Under the pieces are notes generated by a model, which saw only the letters and a program-made list of their open reading frames with translations, did no database searches and was not told the origin of the DNA. Made by a program: the position numbers and the translations under genes. This document shows positions 13,822 through 22,076 of a stretch of DNA of 64,000 nucleotides, one piece after another. The DNA is from Belnapia mucosa (GTDB taxonomy: Bacteria; Pseudomonadota; Alphaproteobacteria; Acetobacterales; Acetobacteraceae). Where the stretch lies: assembly GCF_016775475.1 (NCBI RefSeq), contig NZ_JAEUXJ010000011.1, positions 114,189 to 178,188 of the forward strand, given 5' to 3'. Position 1 is the first letter of the stretch; every line of letters starts with the position of its first letter.

Positions 13822-16020
13822 TTACCCGAAGCCCGGGAAGGGCGCCGGGTCCATGAAGCGGCGGATGGCGTTCAACACCAGCCGGGCGGCCGGGTTGGTG
13901 TAGCCATCCACCGGCAGCGCGCCGATATAATTCATCGAGCCGAAGGACAGCACCGCGCCGCCCTTCGGCGCCTCGAAGAAGGTGATGTCGGACCGCATCA
14001 CCTCGTCATGCTGGCGCGGCCAGAGGGTGTGGTCGTAGCGCTCCTCATTCACCGGGGCATAGCTGGGCTCGGTCACGATGGCGGTGGCCACGATCAGCGC
14101 ATGATGCGGCGTGCCGAGGCGGGTATCGGCCCGATCCAGCTCATGCCCCGCCGCACCGCCGCCCATGAAGCCGCGTTCGCCGAAGACCCCGCCCGGCACC
14201 GCCTCGATCCCCTCGCGCAGGAAGGCGACCCGCGGGTCGAGGATCCCGGGGGCGAAGCGATAGGGGTGGCCGTTATAGTTGCCCTGGGTGCTGAAGCCGA
14301 TGCCGACGATGCTCTGCGGCGGGCGCCCGAGGCGGCGCCAGAGCCCGCCATAGCTGCCATCGAAGGCATGGTAGGATTCACCCGGCTCGGCGGCCCAGAG
14401 GCGGATGCCGCCCTCGGCCCGACGGACCTCCAGCGCCCAGGGGCCCTCCCCATGCGGCACCACCTTCCAATAGAAGCCGTTGCCGCCGAGATAGACGAAG
14501 CGGCCCCCGCCGGCGATGTAGCCGGCGATGCCGTCCAGCGTGCGGTCGGAATGGTATTCCGGATGCTGGCCGGTCAGCACGACGCTGTAGGGGGCGAGCG
14601 CCGCGGCCCCCTCGGCATGCAGGTCGTGGTCGGTGACGACCTCATACTCGATCCCCTGCTGGTCCAGCATGTCGGTGACGTAGCTGTCGGCGGTGATCCA
14701 GTACGTGCCCGACCCCTCCGGCGAGGGATCGATCATCTGGATATGGTTCACCCGCTTGTCGATCATCGGGCGCCACATGGAGGCATAGGCAATGCCGCTG
14801 CCATCGCTGTGCCAGTTGTAGGTCGAATGGCCGTAATTTAGGTGCCCGTCCGGTGACTGCTGCAGCGCGCCCCAGGCGACCGCGCGGTCATGGAGCTGCG
14901 CCTGGCGGCCGGGCCGGGCGAAATTGCCATAGATCGTGTAGGTGAAGGTGGGCGCGAGGAAAGCCACCCTGGCGCGGACGCCCGGCTTGGCGGCGCGGAT
15001 ATAGAAGGGGATGTTGTCCCGCCAGCCGGCCCCCTCCAGATGCAGGGCATAGACGCCACTCGGCCAGTCCGCGGGAATCTCCAGGCTGAGCGAGGGCTGC
15101 CAGCCGGCATCGCCCATATCGTCCTCGTGGAAATGGATGGCGGCCCAGTGCTCCGGCGCCTCGGTCCAGCGCTGATGGGCGGCGGTCCAGCGGCTGCCGG
15201 TCATGGCGCGGGTTGGCAGGTTCACGCAGCGCCCGTGCCAGCCGCCGGGCCCGATATCCGCCACCTGGTCGCCGGTGATGCCGATGGCGAAATCCCATTC
15301 CGCCAGCACCGCCCCTTCCGGCAGCGCGGCGCCTGCCTCCTGGGCGCCGAGCAGCGCTTCGGCATCGAGGCCGGCGGCGAGGCGGGGCCGCTCGATCTTG
15401 CCGTTGAAATGCCGCCCGCCCGGCGCATCCGTGGCGATCCAGCCGCGGCCGAGGCCGGTGGGCAGGCCAAGGAGGGGGGCGCTGGCCGAAGCGGCCTCCT
15501 CGCGGTCCAGCCGCGGCTTGCGAGGCTGCTGGCGCAGGCTGAGGGTTCCGCCGGCCGGGTCCACCACCGCCACGATATCATGCCAGGCCCGGCCGGTCAG
15601 CGGCTGGCCGGTCGCAACCACCGCACCGTTCACCTCGCAGAAGGCACCTTCCGGCCCCAGCCCGAGCGCGAGGCGGACCCCGTTCCCCTCCCAGGCCAGC
15701 ACCACGCCCGGCTGGTCCGGCAGGGTCGGCCAGACCGTCGCCGCCAGGCCGATCGCCCGGCCGCCCGGGCCGAGATCCACCGCCGGCAGCGCCACATGGC
15801 TGCCCCGGCGGATCGGCTGGTCGAGGCCGGGATGGGTGCCCTCGATGGCGGAGGGCATCCGCACCTCCCGGTAGCCGGGGCCGGCCGGATTCGGGTCGCC
15901 GCAATGGATTCGGGCGATCCGGGCGGTGTACTCGGCCCCGCCCTGGACGCTGACCATGAAACGGATGGTCTCGCCCGGCCGGACGCTCCAGCGATCGGCA
16001 TAGCCGGTGATGGGGAGCAA
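13822..16020 (-). CDS. N,N-dimethylformamidase beta (large) subunit-like protein
   Basis: 732-residue protein resembling the large subunit of N,N-dimethylformamidase (about 760 residues in Paracoccus), which hydrolyses DMF to dimethylamine and formate. Order: an N-terminal beta domain (ITGYADRWSVRPGETIRFMVS), a LamG/concanavalin-like jelly roll around residues 90-250, and a C-terminal half with a GATase1-like fold (YSVVLTGQHPEYHSDRTLDG; GGGRFVYLGGNGFYWKV). The start is TTG at 16020, supported by GGAGG seven bases upstream; no ATG fits. The small subunit normally encoded just upstream is absent, so the substrate may be another amide. Transcribed alone. Confidence 0.8.
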   Translation of the reverse strand: MLPITGYADRWSVRPGETIRFMVSVQGGAEYTARIARIHCGDPNPAGPGYREVRMPSAIEGTHPGLDQPIRRGSHVALPAVDLGPGGRAIGLAATVWPTLPDQPGVVLAWEGNGVRLALGLGPEGAFCEVNGAVVATGQPLTGRAWHDIVAVVDPAGGTLSLRQQPRKPRLDREEAASASAPLLGLPTGLGRGWIATDAPGGRHFNGKIERPRLAAGLDAEALLGAQEAGAALPEGAVLAEWDFAIGITGDQVADIGPGGWHGRCVNLPTRAMTGSRWTAAHQRWTEAPEHWAAIHFHEDDMGDAGWQPSLSLEIPADWPSGVYALHLEGAGWRDNIPFYIRAAKPGVRARVAFLAPTFTYTIYGNFARPGRQAQLHDRAVAWGALQQSPDGHLNYGHSTYNWHSDGSGIAYASMWRPMIDKRVNHIQMIDPSPEGSGTYWITADSYVTDMLDQQGIEYEVVTDHDLHAEGAAALAPYSVVLTGQHPEYHSDRTLDGIAGYIAGGGRFVYLGGNGFYWKVVPHGEGPWALEVRRAEGGIRLWAAEPGESYHAFDGSYGGLWRRLGRPPQSIVGIGFSTQGNYNGHPYRFAPGILDPRVAFLREGIEAVPGGVFGERGFMGGGAAGHELDRADTRLGTPHHALIVATAIVTEPSYAPVNEERYDHTLWPRQHDEVMRSDITFFEAPKGGAVLSFGSMNYIGALPVDGYTNPAARLVLNAIRRFMDPAPFPGFG

Positions 16021-16093
16021 GGGGCAGCCTCCGTCGCAGCGCAGCCGCGAGTGTTTCGCCCGCCCAGGGGGGGTGTCAATCGCACCCGGCCAT

Positions 16094-16122
16094 TTGGCGA
16101 TGGGGCCCGGAATGCCTATATA
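16094..16122 (+). promoter_or_regulatory. Probable gyrA promoter
   Basis: TTGGCG (16094-16099), a 17-base spacer, then TATATA (16117-16122) inside an A/T island (CTATATAAAG) that stands out in a GC-rich gap. It would give a leader of roughly 85 bases before the GTG start of gyrA. Each hexamer matches four of six consensus positions. Confidence 0.5.
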
Positions 16123-16214
16123 AAGGTGGATGGAACCCGCGGGCCGAGGCCCGCCGGGCGCCCGGCCATTGCCATTCCGGCAGGGCCGGCCGAGCCCCAA
16201 GGAAACCGAGACGC

Positions 16215-19040
16215 GTGAGCGAGACCGAGAACGGCGCCGACGGAGGGCCGGGCGACACCGCCCCGGTGGCGCTCGAGGAGGAGATGCGCCGCTCCTACCT
16301 CGATTACGCCATGAGCGTGATCGTGGCCCGGGCGCTGCCCGATGCCCGGGACGGGCTGAAGCCGGTGCATCGCCGCATCCTCTATGCGATGCAGGAAAGC
16401 GGCTACACGGCTGACAAGGCGCACCGCAAGTCGTCCCGCGTCGTCGGCGACGTCATGGGCAAATACCACCCGCATGGCGATTCCGCGATCTACGACGCCA
16501 TGGTCCGCATGGCGCAGTCCTTCTCCATGCGGGTGCCGCTGGTCGATGGCCAGGGCAATTTCGGCTCCGTCGATGGCGATCCGCCGGCGGCCATGCGCTA
16601 CACGGAGGTGCGGCTGGCGAAATCCGCCTCGGCGCTGCTGGAGGGGATCGACGAGGACACCGTCGACTACCAGCCGAACTACGACGAGAGCGAGAGCGAG
16701 CCGCGAGTCCTGCCCGCCGCCTTCCCGAACCTGCTGGTCAATGGCGCCCAGGGCATCGCGGTCGGCATGGCGACCAATATCCCGACCCACAATCCGGGCG
16801 AGGTGATCGACGCGACGCTGGAGCTGATCGCCGAGCCGGCGACAGAGCTTTCCCGCCTGATGGAGATCATGCCCGGGCCGGACTTCCCGACGGGGGCGCT
16901 GATCCTCGGCCGCTCCGGCATCCGCTCCGCCTTCGAGACCGGTCGTGGCTCCATTCCGCTGCGCGCCAAGTGCGAGATCGAGGAGATGCGCGGCGGCCGG
17001 CAGGCGATCATCGCCACCGAGATCCCCTATCAGGTCAACAAGGCGAACCTGATCGAGAAGATCGCGGAGCTGGTCCGCTCCAAGGCGATCGAGGGCATCT
17101 CGGACCTGCGCGACGAGAGCGACCGCGACGGGATGCGCATCGTCATCGAGCTGAAGCGCGACGCGACGGCGGAGGTGGTGCTGAACCAGCTCTACCGCAT
17201 GACGCAGCTGCAGACCTCCTTCGCCGTCAATTTCCTGGCCCTCGACAACGGCCGGCCGCGGCAGATGGGGCTGATCGAGGCGCTGAAGGCCTTCATCGCC
17301 TTCCGCGAGGAGGTGATCCTCAGGCGCTCGCGCTTCCGCCTGGCCAAGGCGCGGGAGCGGGGGCACCTGCTGATCGGCCTCGCCATCGCGGTGGCGAATA
17401 TCGACGAGGTCATCCGCCTGATCCGCGCCAGCCGCGACGGGACCGAGGCGCGGCTCGCCCTGATGGCGCGGGACTGGCCGGCCGGCGATGTCGGCGCGCT
17501 GCTCGCGCTGATCGAGGATGCCGGCAATCTGGTGACGCCGGAAGGCACGGTCCGCCTGACCGAGGCGCAGGCGCGCGGCATCCTCGCCCTGACCCTGAAC
17601 CGGCTGACCGGCCTCGAGCGCGAGAAGATCGCGGCCGAGCTGGAAGAGGTCGGCGGCCGGATCCGCGAGCTGCTGGAGATTCTCGGCAGCCATCCGCGGC
17701 GGATGGAGGTGATGTCCGAGGAATTGCGGGCGGTGCGCGACCAGATCGCCTCGCCGCGCATGACGCAGATCGTCGACTATGTCGCCGACCTCGATGACGA
17801 GAGCCTGATCGAGCCGGGCAACATGATCGTCACCCTGACGCGGGACGGCTATGTGAAGCGCACGCCGCTCGATGTCTTCCGCGCGCAGAATCGCGGCGGG
17901 CGCGGGCGCAGCGCCGCCGGCACGCGGCAGGACGATGTGGTGGTGCGCAGCTTCATCGCGCACACCCATCAATGGGTGATGTTCTTCACCAGCCGCGGCA
18001 TCGCCTTCCGCGAGAAGATCTGGCAGCTGCCGGAAGGCGGCGCCACCGGCAAGGGCCGCAGCCTGCGCCAGGTGCTGCAGCTGCAGGAGAACGAGCAAAT
18101 CACCGCCGTGCTGCCGCTGCCGCAGGATGAAAGCCTGTGGGACGGGCTTCACCTAGTCTTCGCCACCGCCTCGGGCGGGGTGCGGCGGAACCGGCTGTCC
18201 GATTTCCGCAATGTCCGGGCCGCCGGCCTCATCGCCATGAAGCTCGATGACGGCGACAACCTGATCGGGGTGCAGACCTGCCGCGAAGGCGACGACGTGC
18301 TGCTCGCCACGCGCAAGGGGCGCGCGATCCGCTTTCAGGCGACGGATGATGTGCTTCGCGTCTTCGCCAGCCGGGACAGCAGCGGCGTGCGCGGCATCCG
18401 CCTCGGCAAGGATGACGAGGTGATCGCGCTGTCCGTGCTGCGCCATGTCGAGGCGACGCCGGCGGAACGCGAGGCGGCGATCCGCAACGCGGCTCAGCGC
18501 CGCCGCGCCATCGGCGCCGTCGGCGAGGAGGTGGAGGCGCCGCCCAGCGCCGCGACCGCCGCCGAGGAGGGCGAGGAGGAAGGCGTTGCCGAGATCACCC
18601 TCTCGCCCGACCGGGCGAGGGAGCTGGAGGAGGCGGAGGAGATCATCCTCACCGTCACCGATGGCGGCTTCGGCAAGCGCAGCCTCGCCTATGACTACCG
18701 CATCACCGGTCGTGGCGGGCAGGGGCTGGAGAACATGCTGTTCAGCCGCCGCACCGGGCGCGAGGTGGTGGCGACCTTCCCGGTTCGGTCCGGCGACGAT
18801 GTCATGCTGGTGACGAATACCGGGCGGCTGATCCGCCTGCCGGCCGACCAGGTGCGCTTGACGCGGCGCCGCAGCCTCGGCGTGATGATGCTGCGGCTGA
18901 ATGAGGGGGAAGGCGTGACGAGTTGCTTCCCGGTCGTGGACGACCAAGGCGAGGCGGGGCCTGATTCCGGCGCCGCCCAGACCGGCGCCCTGGCGGCGAC
19001 CGAGTCGGCCGTGGAGCAGGGGACGCCCCCCGATGCCTGA
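16215..19040 (+). CDS. gyrA: DNA gyrase subunit A
   Basis: 941-residue breakage-reunion subunit of gyrase. The active-site Tyr is Y129 in AAMRYTEVRL. The quinolone-resistance region HPHGDSAIYDAMVRMAQ keeps Ser90 and Asp94 (E. coli S83, D87), so no classical resistance substitution is present. The C-terminal pinwheel has a GyrA-box variant QNRGGRGRS (QRRGGKG in E. coli), and an acidic insertion rich in E lies near residue 780, common in alphaproteobacteria. The start is GTG at 16215, with AAGGAAA upstream. The last 8 bases overlap coaD. Confidence 0.97.
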   Translation: MSETENGADGGPGDTAPVALEEEMRRSYLDYAMSVIVARALPDARDGLKPVHRRILYAMQESGYTADKAHRKSSRVVGDVMGKYHPHGDSAIYDAMVRMAQSFSMRVPLVDGQGNFGSVDGDPPAAMRYTEVRLAKSASALLEGIDEDTVDYQPNYDESESEPRVLPAAFPNLLVNGAQGIAVGMATNIPTHNPGEVIDATLELIAEPATELSRLMEIMPGPDFPTGALILGRSGIRSAFETGRGSIPLRAKCEIEEMRGGRQAIIATEIPYQVNKANLIEKIAELVRSKAIEGISDLRDESDRDGMRIVIELKRDATAEVVLNQLYRMTQLQTSFAVNFLALDNGRPRQMGLIEALKAFIAFREEVILRRSRFRLAKARERGHLLIGLAIAVANIDEVIRLIRASRDGTEARLALMARDWPAGDVGALLALIEDAGNLVTPEGTVRLTEAQARGILALTLNRLTGLEREKIAAELEEVGGRIRELLEILGSHPRRMEVMSEELRAVRDQIASPRMTQIVDYVADLDDESLIEPGNMIVTLTRDGYVKRTPLDVFRAQNRGGRGRSAAGTRQDDVVVRSFIAHTHQWVMFFTSRGIAFREKIWQLPEGGATGKGRSLRQVLQLQENEQITAVLPLPQDESLWDGLHLVFATASGGVRRNRLSDFRNVRAAGLIAMKLDDGDNLIGVQTCREGDDVLLATRKGRAIRFQATDDVLRVFASRDSSGVRGIRLGKDDEVIALSVLRHVEATPAEREAAIRNAAQRRRAIGAVGEEVEAPPSAATAAEEGEEEGVAEITLSPDRARELEEAEEIILTVTDGGFGKRSLAYDYRITGRGGQGLENMLFSRRTGREVVATFPVRSGDDVMLVTNTGRLIRLPADQVRLTRRRSLGVMMLRLNEGEGVTSCFPVVDDQGEAGPDSGAAQTGALAATESAVEQGTPPDA

Positions 19041-19575
19041 GGGGGGCAAGCCTGAGGGGGGCAAGCCTGAGCTGGTCGGCCTCTATTCCGGCACTTTCGA
19101 CCCGATCACCAACGGGCACCTCGATATCATCGGCCGCGGCGCGCGGCTGGTGGACCGGCTGGTGATCGGTGTCGCGATCAATACCGGCAAGGGCCCGCTC
19201 TTCCCGCTGGAGGAGCGGGTAGAGCTGGCCCGCGCCGAATGCGAGCCGATCGCGGCCCGCACCGGTGCGGTGATCGAGGTGCGGCCCTTCGAGGGGCTGG
19301 TGGTGGCCTTCGCCCGCGAGGTCGGGGCGCGGATGATCCTGCGGGGGCTGCGCTCCGTCACCGATTTCGACTACGAGGCCCAGATGGCCGGCATGAACCG
19401 CCGGCTGGATGAGGAGGTCGAGACGGTCTTCCTCATGGCCTCCGAGACGAACCAATTCATCGCCTCGCGTTTGGTGAAGGAGATCGCCCGGCTCGGGGGC
19501 GATATCAGCGGCTTCGTGCCGCGGCTGACGCTGGAGCGGACCCTGGCCCGGGTGCGCGAATCCCGGCCCGGCTGA
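19033..19575 (+). CDS. coaD: Phosphopantetheine adenylyltransferase
   Basis: 180-residue enzyme that makes dephospho-CoA from 4'-phosphopantetheine and ATP. Nucleotidyltransferase motifs: YSGTFDPITNGHLDII (the TxGH site is NGHLD), RGLRSVTDFDYEAQMAGMNR, and the C-terminal ISGFVP. The ATG overlaps the gyrA 3' end by 8 bases. The first 12 residues (MPEGGKPEGGKPE) precede the normal family start at about residue 13 and are coded by two exact 15-base repeats. An alternative is that translation starts further in, but no better codon is seen. Confidence 0.95.
   Translation: MPEGGKPEGGKPELVGLYSGTFDPITNGHLDIIGRGARLVDRLVIGVAINTGKGPLFPLEERVELARAECEPIAARTGAVIEVRPFEGLVVAFAREVGARMILRGLRSVTDFDYEAQMAGMNRRLDEEVETVFLMASETNQFIASRLVKEIARLGGDISGFVPRLTLERTLARVRESRPG
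19036..19065 (+). repeat. 15-bp tandem duplication at the coaD 5' end
   Basis: Two consecutive identical copies of CCTGAGGGGGGCAAG (19036-19050 and 19051-19065), followed by the first six bases of a third. Each encodes PEGGK in frame, so copy-number change by slippage would preserve coaD. The gyrA stop codon lies in the first copy. Confidence 0.9.
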
Positions 19576-19591
19576 TCTAGGAGAGAACGAT

Positions 19592-20143
19592 ATGCGCCGA
19601 CGCGACCTGGCCGGGCTTGCCGCCCTGGCCACGACCAGCAGCCTTGCCACCCCGGCCCTGGCCCAGGCCGAGGAGCGGCTGCTGCTGGAGCTGAAGGATG
19701 GCGGCCAGGTGACCATCCAATTCCTGCCCGATGTGGCGCCGAAGCATGTCGAGCGGATCAAGCTGCTGGTCCGCCGCGGCTTCTATGACGGCACGCCCTT
19801 CCACCGAGTGATCGAGGGCTTCATGGCCCAGGGCGGCGACCCGACCGGCACCGGCACCGGCGGCGCGCGGGACTTGCCCGACCTCCCGGCCGAGTTCACC
19901 AACAAATACCGCTTCCTGCGCGGCACCTGCGGCATGGCCCGCAGCCAGAGCCCGAACAGCGCGAACAGCCAGTTCTTCATCATGTTCGCCCCGGCGCCGA
20001 GCCTCGATGGACAGTATACCATCTGGGGCCGGGTGATCGCCGGGATGGATGCGGTGGACCGCATCAAGCGCGGCGACCAGGCCCGCAACGGCGTCGTGGT
20101 CGGGCCGGACAAGCTGATCCGCGCCCGCATCGTCACCGCCTGA
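19592..20143 (+). CDS. Exported cyclophilin-type peptidyl-prolyl isomerase
   Basis: 183-residue cyclophilin with a signal peptide: MRRRDLAGLAALATTSSLAT followed by PALAQA, an apparent twin-arginine start with an AxA cleavage site near residue 25. The catalytic core is FYDGTPFHRVIEGFMAQGGD, GTCGMARSQSPNSANSQFFI and LDGQYTIWGRVIAGMDAV. A strong ribosome site (AGGAGAG) lies upstream. It assists periplasmic protein folding. It is a close paralogue of the next gene; most residues between FYDGTPFHR and the C-terminus align. Confidence 0.93.
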   Translation: MRRRDLAGLAALATTSSLATPALAQAEERLLLELKDGGQVTIQFLPDVAPKHVERIKLLVRRGFYDGTPFHRVIEGFMAQGGDPTGTGTGGARDLPDLPAEFTNKYRFLRGTCGMARSQSPNSANSQFFIMFAPAPSLDGQYTIWGRVIAGMDAVDRIKRGDQARNGVVVGPDKLIRARIVTA

Positions 20144-20165
20144 ACCAGAATCGAAGGAGAATTCC

Positions 20166-20759
20166 ATGAGCGACGAATCCGGCAGCCCCGTCGAGATCCC
20201 CGGCGAACCGCCGATCGGCGCCCCCGCCGCCGCCACCCCCGCTGCCGCGCCTGATGCTGCGCTGGAGAATACGCTGATCCTGGAGCTGAAGGACGGCAAG
20301 GTGACAATCGAGCTGCGGCCCGATCTGGCGCCGCAGCATGTCGAGCGGATTAAGACCCTGGTCCGCGCCGGCTTCTATGACGGCACGCCCTTCCACCGCG
20401 TGATCGAGGGCTTCATGGCCCAGGGCGGCGACCCGTCCGGCACCGGCACGGGCGGCGCCCGCGATGCCGGCCATGCCGACCTGCCGGCCGAATTCTCGCC
20501 CCCTGCCAAGGCCCGTTTCGTGCGCGGCACCTGCGGCATGGCGCGGACCAACAATCCGGACAGCGCAAACAGCCAGTTCTTCATCATGTTCGGGCCGGCG
20601 CCGAGCCTCGACGGCCAGTACACGATCTGGGGCCGCGTCGTCTCCGGCATGGAGGCCGTGGACAAGATCAAGCGCGGCTCCGGCGGCAATGGAATCGTCC
20701 AGGGCCCCGACAAGCTGATCAAGGCGACCATCGCCGCGGATGCCCAGGCCGCGGCCTGA
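20166..20759 (+). CDS. Cytosolic cyclophilin-type peptidyl-prolyl isomerase
   Basis: 197-residue paralogue of the preceding exported cyclophilin, without a signal peptide. The N-terminal 35 residues are instead a proline/alanine-rich tail. Core motifs: FYDGTPFHRVIEGFMAQGGD, GTCGMARTNNPDSANSQFFI, LDGQYTIWGRVVSGMEAV. Ribosome site AAGGAGAA before the ATG. Together the pair serves periplasm and cytoplasm, and probably arose by tandem duplication followed by gain or loss of the export signal. Followed by a good hairpin terminator. Confidence 0.93.
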   Translation: MSDESGSPVEIPGEPPIGAPAAATPAAAPDAALENTLILELKDGKVTIELRPDLAPQHVERIKTLVRAGFYDGTPFHRVIEGFMAQGGDPSGTGTGGARDAGHADLPAEFSPPAKARFVRGTCGMARTNNPDSANSQFFIMFGPAPSLDGQYTIWGRVVSGMEAVDKIKRGSGGNGIVQGPDKLIKATIAADAQAAA

Positions 20760-20770
20760 GACTTGACAGA

Positions 20771-20806
20771 CGGGCGTCCCCGGGGTTTTGGGGGCGCCCG
20801 CCCTTT
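20771..20806 (+). terminator. Rho-independent terminator after the cyclophilin genes
   Basis: 11-bp stem (20771-20781 with 20790-20800, one T-G pair) closing an 8-base GGGGTTTT loop, followed by CCCTTTCTT. It would end the gyrA-coaD-cyclophilin transcript just before tRNA-Lys. Confidence 0.75.
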
Positions 20807-20820
20807 CTTGCGGCGCCTGT

Positions 20821-20896
20821 GAGCCGGTAGCTCAGCTGGTAGAGCACGGGACTTTTAATCTCGTGGCCGTGGGTTCGAATCCCACCCGGCTCACCA
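20821..20896 (+). tRNA. tRNA-Lys (anticodon TTT)
   Basis: 76-base cloverleaf with 7-bp acceptor stem GAGCCGG/CCGGCTC, D arm GCTCAGCTGGTAGAGC, anticodon stem CGGGA/TCTCG with loop CTTTTAA (anticodon TTT), variable TGGCC, T arm GTGGGTTCGAATCCCAC, discriminator A and an encoded CCA end. It reads AAA/AAG lysine codons. No integrated element is seen next to it. Confidence 0.97.
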
Positions 20897-20921
20897 GCGC
20901 CACCCAGCCTCCGGACCACCG

Positions 20922-22076
20922 ATGATGCCCTCCCTGCCGGCGCTCGCCGCTGGCCTGCTTGCCGGCTTCGTCGGCTTTGCCTCCTCCTTTGCCGTCGTTC
21001 TGCAGGGCCTGCGCGCCATGGGTGCCAGTCCGGCGCAGGCGGCCTCGGGCCTGATGGCCCTCTCCATCGCCATGGGGCTTGCGGGCATCACCCTTAGCCT
21101 CTGGCGCCGCATGCCGATCAGCGTCGCCTGGTCGACGCCGGGCGCGGCGCTGCTGGCAGCCTCCGCCATGCCGGAGGGCGGGTTTCCGGTGGCGGTTGGC
21201 GCCTTCCTCGTCACCGGGGCGCTGCTGGTTCTGGCGGGGCTGTGGCGGCCGCTCGGGCGGCTGGTGGCGGCCATTCCGCCGCCGCTCGCCAATGCCATGC
21301 TGGCGGGCGTGCTGCTTGGCCTCTGTCTCGCCCCGGTGCGGGCGGTGGCGGAGGCTCCGGCCATGGGGCTGGCCATCATCCTCGCCTGGGCGGTGGTGGG
21401 GCGGGTGAACCGGCTGCTGGCGGTGCCGGCGGCGGTGCTGGTGGCGGGCGGGCTGATCGCGGCGACCATTGCCCTCCCGCCGGGCCTCTGGGCCGCGGCG
21501 GGGCCGGTGCCGGATTGGGTGGCGCCGCGCTTCACCCTGGCATCTGCGATCGGCATTGCCCTGCCGCTCTTCATCGTCACCATGGCCTCGCAGAACATCC
21601 CTGGCATGGCGGTGCTGAACGCCAATGGCTACCGGCCGCAGCCGGGGCCCCTCTTTGCTGTGACCGGGCTGTTTACCCTGGCCGGGGCGCCGCTCGGCGG
21701 GCATGCGGTCAATCTCGCCGCCATCACCGCCGCGCTCTGCGCCAACCCGGAGGCGGAGCCGGACCCGGCCCGGCGCTGGTGGGCGGCGGTGGTTGCGGGT
21801 GCGGTCTATGTCGGCTTCGGGCTGCTGGCCGGGGCGGCCGTCGCCTTCGTCGGGGCAGCGCCGCCGGTGCTGATCCAGGCGGTGGCGGGGCTGGCCCTGC
21901 TCGGCGCCTTCGGCAGCGCCATCGCCGGGGCGGTCGCGGTGCCGGAGCAGCGCGAGGCGGCGGTCATCACCTTCCTCGTCACCGCCTCGGGCCTGTCCCT
22001 GTTCGGCATCAGCGGCGCCTTCTGGGGGCTGCTGGCGGGCGGGGCGATGCTGGCGCTGCATCGCCGGCGGGGTTAG
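20922..22076 (+). CDS. BenE-family benzoate/H+ symporter-like transporter
   Basis: 384-residue inner-membrane protein with about 11-12 hydrophobic segments, of the BenE/YdcO family. Family features: SGLMALSIAMGLAGITLSLW, the VAWSTPGAALLAA segment near residue 70, and ASQNIPGMAVLNANGYRPQP near residue 230. It probably imports an aromatic acid by proton symport. Two adjacent ATGs (20922 and 20925) are possible. It starts 25 bases after tRNA-Lys and converges with a Bug-family gene, the two stop codons overlapping by three bases. Confidence 0.88.
   Translation: MMPSLPALAAGLLAGFVGFASSFAVVLQGLRAMGASPAQAASGLMALSIAMGLAGITLSLWRRMPISVAWSTPGAALLAASAMPEGGFPVAVGAFLVTGALLVLAGLWRPLGRLVAAIPPPLANAMLAGVLLGLCLAPVRAVAEAPAMGLAIILAWAVVGRVNRLLAVPAAVLVAGGLIAATIALPPGLWAAAGPVPDWVAPRFTLASAIGIALPLFIVTMASQNIPGMAVLNANGYRPQPGPLFAVTGLFTLAGAPLGGHAVNLAAITAALCANPEAEPDPARRWWAAVVAGAVYVGFGLLAGAAVAFVGAAPPVLIQAVAGLALLGAFGSAIAGAVAVPEQREAAVITFLVTASGLSLFGISGAFWGLLAGGAMLALHRRRG

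Noticed and set aside
16440..16520. Quinolone-resistance mutation in gyrA
   Set aside because: The key Ser and Asp of the resistance-determining region are wild type.
20821..20896. tRNA-Lys as an integration site
   Set aside because: No integrase, no duplicated tRNA 3' end and no compositional island were seen on either side.
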